From contig CANFRC010000004.1 of the NCBI GenBank assembly GCA_947449315.1, forward strand, positions 124,001 through 188,000: a stretch of 64,000 nt of DNA. The letters run 5' to 3'. Shown here piece after piece: positions 1 through 11,083 of this stretch. Both the position numbers and the translations under genes were made by a program. How positions within the stretch are numbered: the stretch's first letter is position 1; each line of letters opens with the position of its first letter. The notes beneath the pieces were generated by a model. It ran no database searches, was not told the DNA's origin, and was given only the letters and a program-made list of their open reading frames with translations. Source of the stretch: Bacteroidota bacterium. Lineage in GTDB: Bacteria > Bacteroidota > Bacteroidia > 2-12-FULL-35-15.

Positions 1-1
1 T

Positions 2-118
2 AAGATCAATATCCGATTGTTCTACGATAGAATTATGAACAAACCTGTTATTTCTTCTTCTTTCCCGACAGCAAATACCAATGCAGGGTTAAGTTTGAGA
101 TTAACATTGGCGAATTAA
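2..118 (+). CDS. sprA: C-terminus of SprA-type T9SS outer-membrane translocon protein (partial, 5' end outside window)
   Basis: Open frame from base 2: KINIRLFYDRIMNKPVISSSFPTANTNAGLSLRLTLAN*. Resembles the SprA C-terminus; followed by gcvH and vanZ, a synteny common in Bacteroidetes. Confidence 0.75.
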   Translation, partial: KINIRLFYDRIMNKPVISSSFPTANTNAGLSLRLTLAN

Positions 119-190
119 TTCTTAACAATATTTTGATGTTATGGAATTAACTATAAATTTGTGCTTCAATAAAATTTAAACTAGTAGAAT

Positions 191-571
191 ATGAATTTCC
201 CTGAAAATTTAAAATACACAAAAGATCACGAATGGGTTCGTGTAGAAGGTAACAATGCTTTTATCGGCATTACAGAATTCGCTCAAAGCGAATTAGGAGA
301 TATCGTTTATGTGGATATTACCACTGAAGGTGAAGCGCTTGCTCACGAAGAGATCTTTGGAACAGTGGAAGCTGTTAAAACGGTTTCTGACCTTTTTATG
401 CCTGTTTCAGGAAAAGTTGCTGAAGTGAATAAAGGGTTGGATACAAATCCGGAAGCAGTGAATAAAGATCCTTACGGAGCAGGTTGGATGATCAAAGTGG
501 AGATGAAAGATGCTGGTGAGATCAGTGCTTTATTAAGTGCTGCTGATTACAAAGCATTGATAGGACACTAA
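191..571 (+). CDS. gcvH: Glycine cleavage system H protein
   Basis: 126 aa; lipoyl-domain motif DIVYVDIT...[20 protein letters not shown]. Confidence 0.97.
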   Translation: MNFPENLKYTKDHEWVRVEGNNAFIGITEFAQSELGDIVYVDITTEGEALAHEEIFGTVEAVKTVSDLFMPVSGKVAEVNKGLDTNPEAVNKDPYGAGWMIKVEMKDAGEISALLSAADYKALIGH

Positions 572-572
572 A

Positions 573-968
573 ATGTTTTTCAGATATACGAAATGGTCTA
601 TGCTCTGGGCATTGATCATATTGGTTTTATGCGGAATGCCTGGAAAGGACATTCCGCATATTTCATTTCTAGAGCTCCTGAGTTTTGATAAATTTGTTCA
701 TGCGGGTATTTTTTTCGTGTTGATTCTTTTAACTGTTCGCGGTTTTTTATTGCAAACACGTTTTATAAAATTTCAACATTCAGCAAGATCATTCGCTTTT
801 GTAATTTGTATCGTCTATGGCGGCTCCCTAGAAATTATGCAGGGAACTATTTTTACTGATCGTAGTGCTGATATTTTTGATTTTATTGCCAATAGTTTCG
901 GCAGTGTAATGGGTTTGGTGTTTTACAATTGGATTGATAATTTAGTGTTAAAAAAACTGGTAAAATGA
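573..968 (+). CDS. VanZ family membrane protein
   Basis: Several TM segments, VanZ-like DKFVHAGIFFVL and ADIFDFIANSFGSVMG; follows gcvH. Confidence 0.85.
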   Translation: MFFRYTKWSMLWALIILVLCGMPGKDIPHISFLELLSFDKFVHAGIFFVLILLTVRGFLLQTRFIKFQHSARSFAFVICIVYGGSLEIMQGTIFTDRSADIFDFIANSFGSVMGLVFYNWIDNLVLKKLVK

Positions 969-1414
969 AAATTAACTGGGAATTAAAAACATTTAACGAG
1001 CTCTCAGTAATGGAGCTGTATACTATTTTGCAATTGCGTGCTGAGGTGTTTGTGGTAGAACAAAATTGTCCATACTTAGATACAGATGGAAAAGATTTGA
1101 AGTGTTTTCATTTGATGGGTTATGATGAAAAGGCAGCGTTGATTGCGTATTCCCGCATAGTGCCTGCAGGCATTTCTTTCAAAGAAGTTTCTATCGGAAG
1201 AGTTGTTTCTTCTCCTAACGTTCGGAATACGGGTGCAGGAAGAGCATTGATGCAAAAAGCAATCGAAGAAATAAAATTAAAGTTTGGTGAGACCCCCATC
1301 CGAATAGGTGCTCAATTATACCTTCAGAAATTTTACGAAAGTTTTGGTTTTGTATTAGCGAGCGACGAATATTTAGAAGATAATATTCCTCATATAGAAA
1401 TGCTTTTAAACTAA
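965..1414 (+). CDS. GNAT family N-acetyltransferase (ElaA-like)
   Basis: ElaA-like LRAEVFVVEQNCPYLDTDGKDL and GRVVSSPNVRNTGAGRALM. Confidence 0.9.
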   Translation: MKINWELKTFNELSVMELYTILQLRAEVFVVEQNCPYLDTDGKDLKCFHLMGYDEKAALIAYSRIVPAGISFKEVSIGRVVSSPNVRNTGAGRALMQKAIEEIKLKFGETPIRIGAQLYLQKFYESFGFVLASDEYLEDNIPHIEMLLN

Positions 1415-1425
1415 AAAAATAAATT

Positions 1426-2691
1426 TTATACAATCATTCCGGCACCAACAGTTACATTGGTAGCTTCATCAATCAAGATTAAACTTCCTGTATTTCTGTT
1501 TTGACTGTATTTATCAATAGCAATAGGAGCGGTTGTTCTTAATGTGATACGTGCAATATCGTTTAAGCCGATACTTTTATCTTCTTCGTTTTTTTCTAAT
1601 GTGTGGATGTTTATTTTATACTGAATATCCTTCACAACACACCGCACATCTTTAGAAGCATGCTTCAAAGCATATTTTCCATTTACCTGTAATTTTTTAT
1701 CTGCTAACCAGCAAATCATTAGTTCAATATCTTGTGTTGTTTCCGGTTGGTTGTCCGTTTTTACAATCATATCGCCGCGGGAAATATCAATCTCGTCTTC
1801 CAAGGTTAGTGTAACACTCATTGGAGAGAAAGCCTCATCCAACTGTCCCTCAAGCACATCAATTGATTTTATTTTTGATGTAAAACCACTTGGTAAAACA
1901 GTAATGGCATCTCCTTTTTTAAAAACTCCTCCGGCAATCCTGCCTGCATAACCCCGATAATCGTGATGTTCAGAAGTCATTGGGCGGATCACATATTGAA
2001 CAGGAAAACGGGCATCGCTGTGATTTTGATCGTTTGCAATGTGGAGATTTTCTAACAGATACATTAATGTTGCGCCTTGGTACCAGTTCATATTTTTTGA
2101 TGGGTCAACAACATTGTCGCCCTTTAAGGCGCTGATAGGAAGAAAATGGACATCGGTAATTTCTAATTTAGATGCAAATGCTTCATACGCTTTTTTGATC
2201 TTTTCAAATACATCTTCTTTGAATTCTACTAGATCCATTTTGTTGATACAAACAATAACGTGTGGGATTCTTAACAAAGAAGCAATGTAGGTATGACGCA
2301 TTGTTTGTTCGATCACACCTTTACGAGCATCTATTAGGATAATGGCCGCATTAGCTGTTGATGCACCTGTCACCATGTTGCGCGTGTATTGGATATGTCC
2401 TGGTGTATCAGCAATAATAAATTTACGTTTTGGTGTTGCGAAATATCTATACGCAACATCAATCGTAATTCCTTGCTCTCGCTCAGCTCTTAAGCCATCA
2501 GTAAGTAGAGCGAGATTTACATATTCTTCACCGCGTTTTTCACTTGTAGCTTTTATTGCTTCGTATTGATCTTCAAAAATTGATTTTGAATCGTAAAGTA
2601 ATCGTCCGATAAGCGTACTCTTCCCATCATCAACAGAACCTGCTGTCGTGAAGCGTAAAAGGTCCATATCTAAATACCCACTTGTTTTCAT
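1426..2691 (-). CDS. cysN: Sulfate adenylyltransferase subunit 1 (GTPase)
   Basis: GSVDDGKSTLIGRLLYDSK, ADTPGHIQYTRNMVTGAS, NKMDLV; next to cysD. Confidence 0.96.
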   Translation of the reverse strand: MKTSGYLDMDLLRFTTAGSVDDGKSTLIGRLLYDSKSIFEDQYEAIKATSEKRGEEYVNLALLTDGLRAEREQGITIDVAYRYFATPKRKFIIADTPGHIQYTRNMVTGASTANAAIILIDARKGVIEQTMRHTYIASLLRIPHVIVCINKMDLVEFKEDVFEKIKKAYEAFASKLEITDVHFLPISALKGDNVVDPSKNMNWYQGATLMYLLENLHIANDQNHSDARFPVQYVIRPMTSEHHDYRGYAGRIAGGVFKKGDAITVLPSGFTSKIKSIDVLEGQLDEAFSPMSVTLTLEDEIDISRGDMIVKTDNQPETTQDIELMICWLADKKLQVNGKYALKHASKDVRCVVKDIQYKINIHTLEKNEEDKSIGLNDIARITLRTTAPIAIDKYSQNRNTGSLILIDEATNVTVGAGMIV

Positions 2692-2766
2692 AATTTCTAT
2701 TTTTACCTCTTCGGCAATTTCATCAAAGGCTTTATCGTTTTAGTTGCCTGTATGTAATTTTTGTTT

Positions 2767-3672
2767 TTAAAAATAGCCTGTTTTTTTTCTGTCTTCCATG
2801 GCAGCGTCTGAACGTTTGTCATCAATCCTGCTTCCTCTTTCTGTAATGCGTGTTGCGGCTACTTCTTCAACAATCTCTTCCAGAGAATTTGCTTTTGATA
2901 GAACCGCGCCGGTACAACTCATGTCGCCAATGGTTCTGAAACGAACTTGCATTTTTTCTACTTTCTCATTTGGTTTCAATGGAATCACCTGCGCGTGCGC
3001 ATAAATAACGCCATCACGAATAAAACATTCTCGCTCATGTGTGTAATAGATAGAAGGGATTTCAATTTTTTCCTGCAAGATATATTGCCATACATCCATT
3101 TCTGTCCAGTTGGAGATTGGGAAAACTCTGAAATGTTCTCCTACTGCTTTTTTTCCATTAAAAATATTCCATAGCTCCGGTCGCTGGTTTTTAGGATCCC
3201 ATTGTCCGAACTCATCTCGGTGCGAAAAGAAACGTTCTTTGGCGCGGGCTTTTTCTTCATCTCTGCGGGCTCCCCCGATCAATGCATCGAATTTATATTT
3301 TTCAATTGTTTCTAATAAAGTGATAGTCTGAAGTACATTTCTGCTTGCATTGAATCCTTTTTCTTCAATAGCTCTTCCTTCATCGATACTTTGTTGAACA
3401 GATCCAACGATCAATGCAGCGCCATATTTTTTTGCCAGTTCATCACGGAAAATGATTGTCTCTTCAAAATTATGTCCTGTATCTATATGAACCAATGGGA
3501 AAGGGATCTTTGCAGGAGCAAATGCTTTTCTTGCAAGATGAAAACATACAATGCTATCCTTACCGCCGGAGAAAAGCAATGCTGGTTTTTCGAACTGTGC
3601 AGCCAGTTCACGCAAAACATAAATGCTTTCGCTTTCTAATTCTTTTAAATGAGTAAGGGTGTAGTTTTTCAT
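2767..3672 (-). CDS. cysD: Sulfate adenylyltransferase subunit 2
   Basis: PP-loop LLFSGGKDSIV, HIDTGHNFEE, RSDAAMEDRKKTGYF C-terminus. Confidence 0.97.
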   Translation of the reverse strand: MKNYTLTHLKELESESIYVLRELAAQFEKPALLFSGGKDSIVCFHLARKAFAPAKIPFPLVHIDTGHNFEETIIFRDELAKKYGAALIVGSVQQSIDEGRAIEEKGFNASRNVLQTITLLETIEKYKFDALIGGARRDEEKARAKERFFSHRDEFGQWDPKNQRPELWNIFNGKKAVGEHFRVFPISNWTEMDVWQYILQEKIEIPSIYYTHERECFIRDGVIYAHAQVIPLKPNEKVEKMQVRFRTIGDMSCTGAVLSKANSLEEIVEEVAATRITERGSRIDDKRSDAAMEDRKKTGYF

Positions 3673-3711
3673 TTTTAATTTCCAGAAGCGCAGTGCTTCT
3701 TGAAGAGGCTT

Positions 3712-4290
3712 TTATAAATTTATTTTTTCGATAATCTTTTTTACACTTTCTTCAATAGTGAAATTGTTAGTGATCTCAATAGCCGGATTTAAAGGGTTTT
3801 CGTAAGGGGCCGTGATCCCTGTAAAGTCTTCTATTTCACCTTTTCGTGCTTTTGCATACAATCCTTTTACATCTCGTTTTTCACATATTTCAAGCGGTGT
3901 ATTTACAAATACCTCCATAAAATCTGCTGCTCCAATAATTGTTCTTGCTGTGTTGCGGATCTCTTCAGTAGGGCTTACAAAGCAGCAGATGGTAATGATA
4001 CCTGAATTCACAAAAAGCTTTGTTACTTCTGCTATCCTTCGAATGTTCTCTGTTCTGTCTTCATTGCTGAATCCTAAATTATTATTGATACCTGCACGCA
4101 TATTATCTCCGTCGAGCATCTGTGTTAGTAATCCATTTGCATGCAATTCTTTTTCTAAGGCAATGGCAATGGTTGTTTTTCCAGAGCCGCTCAATCCAGT
4201 AAACCAGATAGCAATTCCTCGCTGATCAAGTAATTGTTCTTTATCCGCTCTTTGTAAAATTTTATTTGTTGGAAAAATAGTCCTATTCAT
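3712..4290 (-). CDS. cysC: Adenylylsulfate kinase
   Basis: P-loop GLSGSGKTTIA, LDGDNMRAGINNNLGFS; the ORF caller extends to 4308, MNRTIF at 4290 is the likelier start. Confidence 0.95.
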   Translation of the reverse strand: MNRTIFPTNKILQRADKEQLLDQRGIAIWFTGLSGSGKTTIAIALEKELHANGLLTQMLDGDNMRAGINNNLGFSNEDRTENIRRIAEVTKLFVNSGIITICCFVSPTEEIRNTARTIIGAADFMEVFVNTPLEICEKRDVKGLYAKARKGEIEDFTGITAPYENPLNPAIEITNNFTIEESVKKIIEKINL

Positions 4291-4476
4291 ACTATAAATA
4301 TAAAACAAAAAAGGGCTAACCTGTTTGGAAAGACCTTAAAAATAAGTTTTAATATATGGTATTGTCCTTCCGTAAATTAAAAGTAGCGGATCATACAATA
4401 CACCATTGCGCCGTATTTGCTCATTTTTTATAGAAGTTGTTTGATTTTTTTTAATTCTACAAAAATATTTTTCTGT

Positions 4477-4484
4477 TACCTTTG
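4477..4484 (+). promoter_or_regulatory. Putative Bacteroidetes -7 element (TAnnTTTG) for deoC
   Basis: TACCTTTG about 17-24 nt before ATG 4501; implies the upstream ORF start at 4417 is too early. Confidence 0.45.
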
Positions 4485-4500
4485 TTTTATGAATAACTAC

Positions 4501-5340
4501 ATGGATAAAAGTTTTACGAAAACAGATGCAGTACTTGTTGAGAAATTGATTGCTCAGATAGATAGCCGTGCTGCATCACAAGTAGAGTTAAACCTTGCAA
4601 TGTCATTGATAGATCTCACGACTTTGGAAGGGAAGGATACGGATGTGCGTGTAAAAGATCTTTGTAAAAAAGCGATTGAAGCTGGAACGGCAGCTGTTTG
4701 TGTTTATCCTTCATTAGTTGCTGTTGCAAAGTCTGCGCTAAAAGATTCAGGAAAAAAAGTCGCCTCTGTTGCAGGTGGCTTTCCATCCGGACAATTACCG
4801 TTGAGCTTAAGATTAGCAGAAGCTCAATATGCCATAGAACAAGGGGCCGATGAAATTGATATGGTGATATCCAGAGGAAAGTTTTTGGAAGGGAAATTTG
4901 AATTTATTTACGACGAAGTAGCCGCTTTCAAAGAGGTGTGTAAATCTGTAACGTTGAAGGTTATTTTGGAAACAGGTGAATTAGAAACACTTGATAATAT
5001 ACGGATCGCAAGTGATATTGCAATTTGGGCAGGTGCCGATTTTATAAAAACATCTACGGGCAAGATGGCTGTCAATGCCACGCTTCCCGCAATATGTGTA
5101 ATGTTACAGGCAATAAAAGATCAGTATGTTGCAACAGGTAAAAAAGTTGGAATCAAACCTTCTGGCGGAATTTCAGATGGTAATACCGCTGCAAAATATT
5201 TACGGTTAACAGAAACAATTGTTGGAAAAGAGTGGTTACACCCTTCATTATTCCGATTCGGCGCAAGCAGGTTGGTGGATAATATAGTAGCAGAAATTAG
5301 TGGTGTTCAAAATTCTAAATCAACAACAGGTGGATATTAA
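4501..5340 (+). CDS. deoC: Deoxyribose-phosphate aldolase
   Basis: Class I aldolase motifs EIDMVISRGKFLEG, FIKTSTGK, GIKPSGGI; start at 4501 or 4489. Confidence 0.94.
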   Translation: MDKSFTKTDAVLVEKLIAQIDSRAASQVELNLAMSLIDLTTLEGKDTDVRVKDLCKKAIEAGTAAVCVYPSLVAVAKSALKDSGKKVASVAGGFPSGQLPLSLRLAEAQYAIEQGADEIDMVISRGKFLEGKFEFIYDEVAAFKEVCKSVTLKVILETGELETLDNIRIASDIAIWAGADFIKTSTGKMAVNATLPAICVMLQAIKDQYVATGKKVGIKPSGGISDGNTAAKYLRLTETIVGKEWLHPSLFRFGASRLVDNIVAEISGVQNSKSTTGGY

Positions 5341-6130
5341 AAAACTTTTGTTTAGTGCTGTCAACGCTTCATTAAAAGCCGGAGAAGAAATCTTAAAAGT
5401 GTATGAATCGGATTTTGCCGTAGAACAAAAAGATGACCGTTCTCCGCTCACACTCGCTGATAAAAATGCTCACAATGCGATTTGTGAAAAGTTAATAGAA
5501 ACAACTTTTCCAGTTTTAAGTGAAGAAGGAAGATCTATTGGTTATTCTGAACGAAGCCAATGGCGGTATTTTTGGATGGTAGATCCGCTTGACGGAACGA
5601 AAGAATTTGTTAAACGGAACGGAGAATTTACTGTTAACATTGCATTGATCCACGAACAGAGATCTATCCTTGGTGTGATTTATGTCCCTGTTTCAAAAAC
5701 ACTTTATTTTGCCGCAGAAGGTGTAGGATCTTACCGTTCTAATGATCTAGCTCCGGCAGCTTTATTGACTAATCTGATTGACCTGATTCAATGTTCCGAA
5801 CGTCTTCCATTTAAAACCAAAAACGCTAAATTCACTGTGCTCGCGAGCCGCTCCCACCTTTCGGAAGAAACGGAGATGTTTATTGACGGCTTAAAAACCA
5901 TTCATAAGGAAGTGGATTTTCTTTCTTCCGGAAGTTCTATCAAATTTTGTTTGGTTGCTGAAGGCAGTGCAGATGTTTATCCTCGTTTCGCTCCCACTAT
6001 GGAGTGGGATACTGCTGCTGGTCAGGCCATCTGTGAAGTTGCAGGAAAAAAAGTAATTGATTATTCAACCAACAAAACAGTGCTTTATAACAAGCCTAAT
6101 CTGCTGAATAATTGGTTCATTGTAAATTAG
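5330..6130 (+). CDS. cysQ: 3'(2'),5'-bisphosphate nucleotidase
   Basis: Inositol-phosphatase superfamily: [39 protein letters not shown] start overlaps the deoC end. Confidence 0.92.
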   Translation: MDIKKLLFSAVNASLKAGEEILKVYESDFAVEQKDDRSPLTLADKNAHNAICEKLIETTFPVLSEEGRSIGYSERSQWRYFWMVDPLDGTKEFVKRNGEFTVNIALIHEQRSILGVIYVPVSKTLYFAAEGVGSYRSNDLAPAALLTNLIDLIQCSERLPFKTKNAKFTVLASRSHLSEETEMFIDGLKTIHKEVDFLSSGSSIKFCLVAEGSADVYPRFAPTMEWDTAAGQAICEVAGKKVIDYSTNKTVLYNKPNLLNNWFIVN

Positions 6131-6212
6131 TTTAGGTCCCAAATTATCCCTTCATTTTGGCATTATTAAGCCAAAATTCCGTATTATTGCATATAATTTA
6201 AAAAATTTTAAA

Positions 6213-7301
6213 ATGAGTAAAGTTGCATTAATAACGGGAGTTACAGGTCAGGACGGGGCTTATCTAGCAGAACTTTTATTAAGTAAAGGGTATATAGTTC
6301 ATGGTGTAAAACGCAGAAGTTCTATGTTTAATACCGGACGAATCGATCATTTATACAAAGATCAACATGAGCAGAAAGTGAATTTTTTTCTCCACTATGG
6401 TGATCTCACAGACTCAACGAACCTTATCCGTATCATTCAGGAAACACAACCGGATGAGATCTATAATCTTGCTGCACAATCGCATGTTAAAGTTTCTTTC
6501 GATTCTCCTGAATATACTGCGAATGCTGATGCTATCGGAACATTACGTATTTTGGAAGCAATTCGTATTTTAAAGTTAGAACATAAAACGCGCTTTTACC
6601 AGGCATCTACATCTGAGATGTATGGATACGTTCAAGAGATTCCACAAAAAGAAACAACACCTTTTTATCCTCGTTCACCCTATGGTGTAGCGAAAGTATA
6701 TGGTTTCTGGATCACAAAAAATTATCGTGAAGCATATGGTATGTATGCGTGTAATGGTATTTTGTTCAATCATGAAAGTCCATTGCGTGGTGAAACATTT
6801 GTTACCCGTAAAATTACCCGCGCTGTTGCAAAAATTCATTTAAAAATGCAGGATCGTTTATTTCTTGGAAACCTTGATGCTGAGCGTGATTGGGGACATG
6901 CAAAAGATTATGTTGAAGGAATGTGGTTGATGATGCAGCAAAAAGAAGGAGACGATTTCGTTTTGGCAACAGGAATAAAAATAACAGTTCGTAAATTCGT
7001 AGAATTAGCTTTTGCTGAAGTTGGTGTTACCTTGAGATGGGAAGGAAAAGGAGTGGATGAAAAAGGATTCAATGCTGCAACAGGAGTTCTTGTTGTAGAA
7101 GTTGATCCTCGTTATTTCCGTCCGACAGAAGTGGAATTATTAATTGGAGATGCAACCAAAGCAAAAGAAAAATTAGGCTGGGTTCCAAAATATACCTTAC
7201 AGCAGTTAGTCAGTGAAATGGTTGCTGCGGATGTAAAATTGTTTGAGAGAGATAAATATTTATTGGATGGCGGGCACGATGTCATGAATTTTCACGAATA
7301 G
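6213..7301 (+). CDS. gmd: GDP-mannose 4,6-dehydratase
   Basis: [56 protein letters not shown]. Confidence 0.97.
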   Translation: MSKVALITGVTGQDGAYLAELLLSKGYIVHGVKRRSSMFNTGRIDHLYKDQHEQKVNFFLHYGDLTDSTNLIRIIQETQPDEIYNLAAQSHVKVSFDSPEYTANADAIGTLRILEAIRILKLEHKTRFYQASTSEMYGYVQEIPQKETTPFYPRSPYGVAKVYGFWITKNYREAYGMYACNGILFNHESPLRGETFVTRKITRAVAKIHLKMQDRLFLGNLDAERDWGHAKDYVEGMWLMMQQKEGDDFVLATGIKITVRKFVELAFAEVGVTLRWEGKGVDEKGFNAATGVLVVEVDPRYFRPTEVELLIGDATKAKEKLGWVPKYTLQQLVSEMVAADVKLFERDKYLLDGGHDVMNFHE

Positions 7302-7313
7302 ATTGCGTATTCT

Positions 7314-8240
7314 ATGAACAAAGATTCCAAAATTTATATTGCCGGACACCTCGGAATGGTCGGTTCTGCGATCATCAGAAGATTGCAAAAAGAGGGGTTT
7401 ACGAATTTCGTAACGCGTACTTCAAAAGAGTTAGATCTAAGAAATCAGCAAGCGGTTGCTGATTTTTTTGCATCTGAAAAACCGAATTACGTTTTTTTAG
7501 CAGCAGCCAAAGTAGGTGGTATTGTTGCAAATAATACCTATCGCGCCGATTTCATTTATGAAAATATAATGATCCAAAGTAATGTGATCCATCATTCCTA
7601 TCTGAATGGGGTAAAAAAATTAATGTTTTTGGGTTCTTCTTGCATCTATCCTAAATTGGCTGCTCAGCCTTTGAAAGAAGAATATTTACTGACTGGATTA
7701 TTGGAACCTACCAACGAACCTTATGCCATTGCTAAAATCGCTGGAATAAAAATGTGTGACGCGTATCGCAGTCAGTATGGTTGTAATTTTATTTCTGTAA
7801 TGCCTACAAATCTTTACGGGCCGAACGATAATTACGATCTTAATAATTCGCATGTATTGCCTGCATTGATCAGCAAGTTTCATACAGCAAAAAAAGAAAA
7901 TGCTTCAAGTGTGGAAATCTGGGGAACCGGTTCTCCGATGCGTGAATTTCTTCATGCGGATGATCTAGCGGATGCTTGTTTTTATCTGATGCAGAATTAC
8001 AATGAAGAAGGATTGGTGAACATAGGTGTCGGTCACGACATCAGCATAAAAGATTTAGCGCTACTTGTGAAAAAGATTGTAGGGTTTGAAGGGGAATTAA
8101 AATTCGACACCTCAAAACCCGATGGAACGCCCCGTAAATTAATGGATGTAGGAAAACTGCATTCGTTTGGTTGGAAAGATAAAATAAATCTGGAAGAAGG
8201 AATTGCTGCTGTGTATAGTGAAATAAAAAACAAGCTATAG
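7314..8240 (+). CDS. fcl: GDP-L-fucose synthase
   Basis: [55 protein letters not shown]. Confidence 0.96.
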   Translation: MNKDSKIYIAGHLGMVGSAIIRRLQKEGFTNFVTRTSKELDLRNQQAVADFFASEKPNYVFLAAAKVGGIVANNTYRADFIYENIMIQSNVIHHSYLNGVKKLMFLGSSCIYPKLAAQPLKEEYLLTGLLEPTNEPYAIAKIAGIKMCDAYRSQYGCNFISVMPTNLYGPNDNYDLNNSHVLPALISKFHTAKKENASSVEIWGTGSPMREFLHADDLADACFYLMQNYNEEGLVNIGVGHDISIKDLALLVKKIVGFEGELKFDTSKPDGTPRKLMDVGKLHSFGWKDKINLEEGIAAVYSEIKNKL

Positions 8241-8294
8241 TACATCGTTGCTTTTCGCTTTTATGCTAAGAAGCAATCTCTCTTACAACACTCA

Positions 8295-9968
8295 ATGAAA
8301 AAAGTTTTTTTAATATTCTTTATTCTCCCAACCTTGCTCCTTGCGCAGCAGAATATTCCATTGAATAGAGCGTGGAGTATGAATTATGAGAAAGAAAAAA
8401 ATACAACTGAACAAAAATTTCAAAAGAACGATACATCAATTGTAAATAATGTAGCCTTCGTAAAGTCGAAATGTGTTTTTAAGGGTCAAAGCTGTTTCAA
8501 GCCATACATATTGCCCATTCAATATACAATTAAGGATACTACAAAATCTTGGTTATACCGAAAACTAAAAAAAGAAAGTTTCGTCATTGTTAATGATACG
8601 ACCGATAAATTTCGTCTGACCATTGATCCTCTTTTTAATTTTGAACTTGGAACTGATTTAGCAGATACCAGCCATGAGAAATTGTATAAAAATACACGTG
8701 GTGTTTTAGTACGCGGAGTTATTGGTTCCAAATTTTGTTTCGAAACTTCTTTTTATGAAAATCAAGCGACCTATGCAAAATACATTGATAATTATATAGC
8801 CGCTACCAATAATTTATTTCCACAAACTGCAAACTATGATTATGCAGTAATTCCAGGTCAGGGCAGGTCAAAAAAATTTCACAAGAATGGATATGATTTT
8901 GCGATGGCTTCTGGTTATATTTCCTATTCTCCGAATAAGGTATTTAATTTTCAGCTGGGGCATGGAAAACATTTTGTCGGAGATGGTTACCGCTCATTAC
9001 TTTTATCAGATAATGCTTTCAACTATCCGTATGCGCGAATCACCTCTACCTACAAAAATATTCAGTACACCAATTTGTATACTTCGTTTATGAATCTGAC
9101 GACGGGGGGTGTAAAAACACCTGCCAATACAGAGCATTTATTTCAAAAGAAGATCGGAAGTTTCCAGCTGTTAAGTGTGAATTTTTTTCATCGTATACAA
9201 TTAGGATTTTTTCAGGGGATGATCTGGGAAGCTGCCGATTCTTCGAACCGTCAGCATCCAAATTTTAATACATTTAATCCGGTCATCGGAATAAATGCCT
9301 TGAGCTATGGAATGCATTACAAAAATAATGTGTTGCTTGGTGCAACCTTAAAAGCAACTATTAGCAGATCCATTTCTTTATACAGCCAGTTTATGCTGGA
9401 TGATGTAGTGTCAAAAAGTGGTGGGGCCATCAGAAAAAAATATGGTTATCAAATTGGATTCAACTATTTTGATCTGTTCAACATTAAAAATCTTCATTTA
9501 CAGTTTGAATACAATAGTGTTCGCCCTTATGCTTATGCCGCATCCGATCCGCAACAAAGCTATACCCATTATAACCAATCGTTGGCACATCCACTGGGCG
9601 CAAATTTTAATGAGATGGTTGGATTTTTAAACTACCGACTCAAAGATTTCTTTATTGAATTGAAATTAAATTATGCAGTTAAAGGTTCTGATAGCAGTGC
9701 GTATAATTATGGCAGCAATATTTTCAAATCAGACAACATTTTTCCTATCACACAGAATCTGAGTTCGATTCCAATGGGACAAGGAACAAAGACAACTATC
9801 ATGTATCAGGATATTCACTTGGGTTATTTGGTGAATCCATCAACTAACTTTAATATTATTGTTGGTGTTTCCAACAGAATAGAGACAACTGAAAAGTTGA
9901 CAAGTAAAACGCAATTCGTATATTTCGGAATACGTACATCGCTTTCTAATTTTTATTTTGATTTTTGA
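8295..9968 (+). CDS. Outer-membrane beta-barrel protein, Wzi/RemB-like
   Basis: Signal peptide, SPNKVFNFQLGHGKHFVGDGYRSLLLSD and NQSLAHPLGANFNE; paralogous to 11080..12675. Confidence 0.7.
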   Translation: MKKVFLIFFILPTLLLAQQNIPLNRAWSMNYEKEKNTTEQKFQKNDTSIVNNVAFVKSKCVFKGQSCFKPYILPIQYTIKDTTKSWLYRKLKKESFVIVNDTTDKFRLTIDPLFNFELGTDLADTSHEKLYKNTRGVLVRGVIGSKFCFETSFYENQATYAKYIDNYIAATNNLFPQTANYDYAVIPGQGRSKKFHKNGYDFAMASGYISYSPNKVFNFQLGHGKHFVGDGYRSLLLSDNAFNYPYARITSTYKNIQYTNLYTSFMNLTTGGVKTPANTEHLFQKKIGSFQLLSVNFFHRIQLGFFQGMIWEAADSSNRQHPNFNTFNPVIGINALSYGMHYKNNVLLGATLKATISRSISLYSQFMLDDVVSKSGGAIRKKYGYQIGFNYFDLFNIKNLHLQFEYNSVRPYAYAASDPQQSYTHYNQSLAHPLGANFNEMVGFLNYRLKDFFIELKLNYAVKGSDSSAYNYGSNIFKSDNIFPITQNLSSIPMGQGTKTTIMYQDIHLGYLVNPSTNFNIIVGVSNRIETTEKLTSKTQFVYFGIRTSLSNFYFDF

Positions 9969-9985
9969 TCGTTTAATTTTATAAA

Positions 9986-11083
9986 ATGGGATTTTTAATA
10001 CTCGTATTCGTTACTTCATTTTTTTTGGTGTTGTTATCCACACCATCCTTGATCAAAGTAGCCATTCTTAAGCGTTTGTTTGACGCACCCGGTGATACCA
10101 GGAAGCTTCATACACGCATGGTTCCAACCATTGGCGGAATCATTATTTTTGCAGGCACCTTGTTTTCCTATTCATTGTGGTTCCCCGATAATCAGATCCA
10201 TGAATATGCACAACTATCCAAAAGCATCAGCGATTACAAATACATAGTATCTACCTTATTGGTCATGTTTTTTGTTGGTGTAAAAGATGATATCATTGGT
10301 ACAGCTCCGGTAAAAAAATTAGTAGCTCATGTATTAGTAGGTATGGTGTTAGTGTTGATGGCAGACATTCGTATTGTTAGTATGCATGGACTTTTTGGAA
10401 TAGAAATATTGCCGCTTTGGACAAGCGTTTTCTTATCGCTATTTACCTATATCGTTGTTGTAAATGCATTCAACCTTATTGATGGTCTTGACGGTTTAGC
10501 AGGAGGGGTGGGCTTTATTGCTTCCACCGCATTCGGTGCCTATTTTGCATTGGCAGGAGATCCTGCGATGGCTTGTCTGGCATTTGCTTTATCGGGTTCT
10601 TTGTTTGGTTTTTTATTCTTCAACTTTTCTCCTGCTAAAATATTTATGGGCGATTCAGGTTCGCTTACTATCGGACTTCTCATTTCTATCCTTGCCATAA
10701 AGGTGATCGGATTTGATGTAAGCACGATAGAAAATAAATACATTTTACAAATATCAAAACCAATTTTTGCAATGTCAGTATTGGTGTATCCTTTAATTGA
10801 CACCTTAAGAATTTTCATCTACCGTGCCGTTCACGGAGTGTCACCTTTTTCTGCCGACAGAAACCATTTGCATCATCTCCTGATTGACATCGGTTTAAGT
10901 CACAAAGCCGCGGTGATTCTTGTTTATAGCATCAATATTTTTATTATTTCGCTGACGATTGGTTTGAGTATAGCTTTTGTAAATCCGAATTACACATTAA
11001 TAATTGTTGCGGCTACGTCTCTGCTTTTGGCGCAACTTCCTTTTTTCATCATTAAGAAAAAAAATCGCACACAAAAAAAATGA
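9986..11083 (+). CDS. MraY/WecA-family undecaprenyl-phosphate glycosyl-1-phosphate transferase
   Basis: Multi-TM; KLHTRMVPTIGGI, FNLIDGLDGLAGG, FMGDSGSLTIGLLIS, DRNHLHHLLID. Confidence 0.93.
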   Translation: MGFLILVFVTSFFLVLLSTPSLIKVAILKRLFDAPGDTRKLHTRMVPTIGGIIIFAGTLFSYSLWFPDNQIHEYAQLSKSISDYKYIVSTLLVMFFVGVKDDIIGTAPVKKLVAHVLVGMVLVLMADIRIVSMHGLFGIEILPLWTSVFLSLFTYIVVVNAFNLIDGLDGLAGGVGFIASTAFGAYFALAGDPAMACLAFALSGSLFGFLFFNFSPAKIFMGDSGSLTIGLLISILAIKVIGFDVSTIENKYILQISKPIFAMSVLVYPLIDTLRIFIYRAVHGVSPFSADRNHLHHLLIDIGLSHKAAVILVYSINIFIISLTIGLSIAFVNPNYTLIIVAATSLLLAQLPFFIIKKKNRTQKK

